64,000 nt of DNA from Ecdyonurus torrentis. Taxonomy: Eukaryota; Arthropoda; Insecta; Ephemeroptera; Heptageniidae. How positions within the stretch are numbered: position 1 is the stretch's first letter; each line of letters opens with the position of its first letter. Under the pieces are notes generated by a model that saw nothing but the letters and a program-made list of their open reading frames with translations, was not told the origin of the DNA and ran no database searches. This document shows positions 62,470-64,000 of this stretch, piece after piece. The position numbers and the translations under genes were made by a program. The stretch is from the NCBI GenBank assembly GCA_949318235.1, contig OX439132.1, positions 21,530,217 to 21,594,216 on the forward strand. The letters are read 5' to 3'.

Positions 62470-63640
62470 GAATTTTTTATTTATTTATTAAACACCAAGG
62501 TGTACTTATACATATTTATATAGGTCTACATTTTTGCATATTGACTTAATGATAGGGTCCGAGATGGACAATGAAGTAAGTGGTACAGTACCTAGTACAT
62601 AGGCCACTACATAATACACATACACATTTATCATTACACTCGTGATATTCTTTAATTTGACATATTACATGGTGGAAACCATGCACCGCATAACGGGTAA
62701 AAACATGCCTGTCTGTACAGTTTGGGCCTTTCCACCCATTAATATTATTAATATTAAATGCAGGGGTATTATAGAAGGCCAGGCTGATATCTTCAGTTTT
62801 ACTTAGTCTATCCTTAACAAATTTAATGTAATTATCTGTTTTTAACAATTTAAATTTCACTTGTAGTTCCGTCACAAATAACTCCTCCCCTGCTAGCTCA
62901 TAAACCAGCCTTGACGACGTAAATTTTGACAAGCAAAGTATCCGTTTTAAGTACCGAGACTTAACAGATTCTAGATTTTTGAAGTCTGTTATAGACATAA
63001 ATGACCAGAAAATTTCAATGCCGTACAAAGCAACTGGAGAGATTTTCAGGTGAAACAGTTTAATAGCTGTTTCCAAAGATAACGAATTTAGATTTGAAAT
63101 AGCGAATGAAGATGACAATGCATTTCGACAGCGTTCTTCGACATGTTTAGAGAAAGATTTCCTCGTCTGTTGCATAATAACCCCCAGATAATTAAAAGAA
63201 TTTACAAACTCTATCTTTTCTCCATTACAAGTTATTACATCTGACTTTGCTAAAGGGCCACCTCTCCTGAATTTTACAATTTTTGTTTTCTTAGCATTAA
63301 TTTTTAATCCGTTCAGATTAGCCCATTCAATAAGTTTGTCTAGAATTTTTTGAAGTTTTAAAATATTATTACAAATAATAGCGATATCATCTGCATAGAT
63401 GCTGATAAAGATATCAGGATCATTACAGATGAGGTCAACTAAGATATCCAAGATGTCATGTGTGAGGAGGTTATACAAGAGGGGGCTACTCGGACCACCT
63501 TGTAGCACTACGTTACTCTGCAAGATTGGGTCAGATAAAACTAAGCCATCGTTGATTATCACAAGTAATCTTGAATTGGAACCGCATAGGATCATCTCCA
63601 TGGGGACCATAATGAGGAGATATATATCCAGGGGCATAGC
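62470..63640 (-). mobile_element. 5'-truncated LINE with YADD reverse transcriptase and C-terminal Cys motif
   Basis: The ORF 63637-62546 (363 aa) is open. RT motif B is LQGGPSSPLLYNLL, motif C is YADDIAIICN, then GLKINAKKTKIVKF and FNYLGVIM. The C-terminus has [20 protein letters not shown] followed by VCVLC, a probable zinc-binding end. It terminates in a (TAAA)n tail near 62480. The same family supplies 51530-52010. The 5' part is missing. Confidence 0.85.
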
Positions 63641-64000
63641 CAGGATTTTGCAATGGGGGTGGGGTTGGGGGGGGGGGGGGGGGGAAGGGGAAGCCTATCA
63701 TGATCATGAATGCTGTTCGTAAACCCTGTTTTTTGCTACTAAAATGATGAGCACCTATAGTTATTCAAATGCAATAGGCATTTTTTTTAGTGCAAGAAAA
63801 CAGGGTTTACAAACATCACTACAGTATATGGTAATATGACTAGTTATCGGCAGCTTAAGGGTCTTAAGGTTGAAATTTCTTTAGTATTGTTGAAAAAAGC
63901 AGCCAAACCGACACTGCCGCAGTTATCGGCACCCCTATTTATCTTGGCCCCCTCTACTAAAAGAGTTTTAAGCAGTGGTATGGCAAGTAGATGGAATTCT
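63641..64000. repeat. Repeat debris: G-run and small foldback
   Basis: gccaggattttgcaatgggg plus a long G run (63667-63684), then an inverted pair gtaaaccctgttttttgc and gcaagaaaacagggtttac (63719-63810). No gene. Confidence 0.6.

Overview
The window is nuclear DNA from an arthropod. It is AT-rich and repeat-laden. Five multi-exon protein-coding genes were reconstructed exon by exon with matching intron phases. The arthropod assignment rests on a ZAD zinc-finger protein, TCAGT-type initiators, and dense short-inverted-repeat (MITE-like), LINE and simple-sequence content. I cannot tell insect from crustacean from sequence alone.

Layout. A ZAD plus one C2H2-finger protein lies on + at 1503-7900. 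A GLYAT-like GNAT acyltransferase lies on - at 11033-32554; its first intron of about 20.3 kb is a transposon graveyard. Acyl-CoA thioesterase 13 lies on - at 36863-38626. It is divergently paired, about 0.5 kb apart, with HBS1L on + at 39121-53363. HBS1L also has an alternative terminal exon (41089-42173) giving a short SKI7-like isoform. The 3' part of an inositol monophosphatase gene lies on - at 54290-57683; its upstream exons are not visible here.

Mobile DNA. Intron 1 of the acyltransferase gene holds three main items. (a) 12844-21442 looks like a non-autonomous LTR element with very large, divergent terminal direct repeats, an ACGT target duplication, a tRNA-Pro-like primer site and a 209-codon internal ORF. 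(b) 22677-30257 is a 7.6-kb DNA transposon with about 1.45-kb terminal inverted repeats and a 573-aa DDE-like transposase ORF; it interrupts one of two tandem repeats, so the second copy shows the unoccupied site. (c) 31430-32236 is a 118-bp tandem satellite. Elsewhere there are many foldback/MITE elements, four LINE fragments or tails of which two retain a YADD reverse transcriptase, one tRNA-derived SINE, and long (TA)n, (CT)n and (GA)n tracts.

The two most interesting items are the HBS1L/SKI7 dual-output locus, whose alternative exon contains a repeated S-E-G-S-L-x-S-L-M-x-K-H motif, and a complete hammerhead self-cleaving ribozyme at 58739-58785, just downstream of a CCAAT/TATA/initiator promoter as in Penelope-like retroelements.
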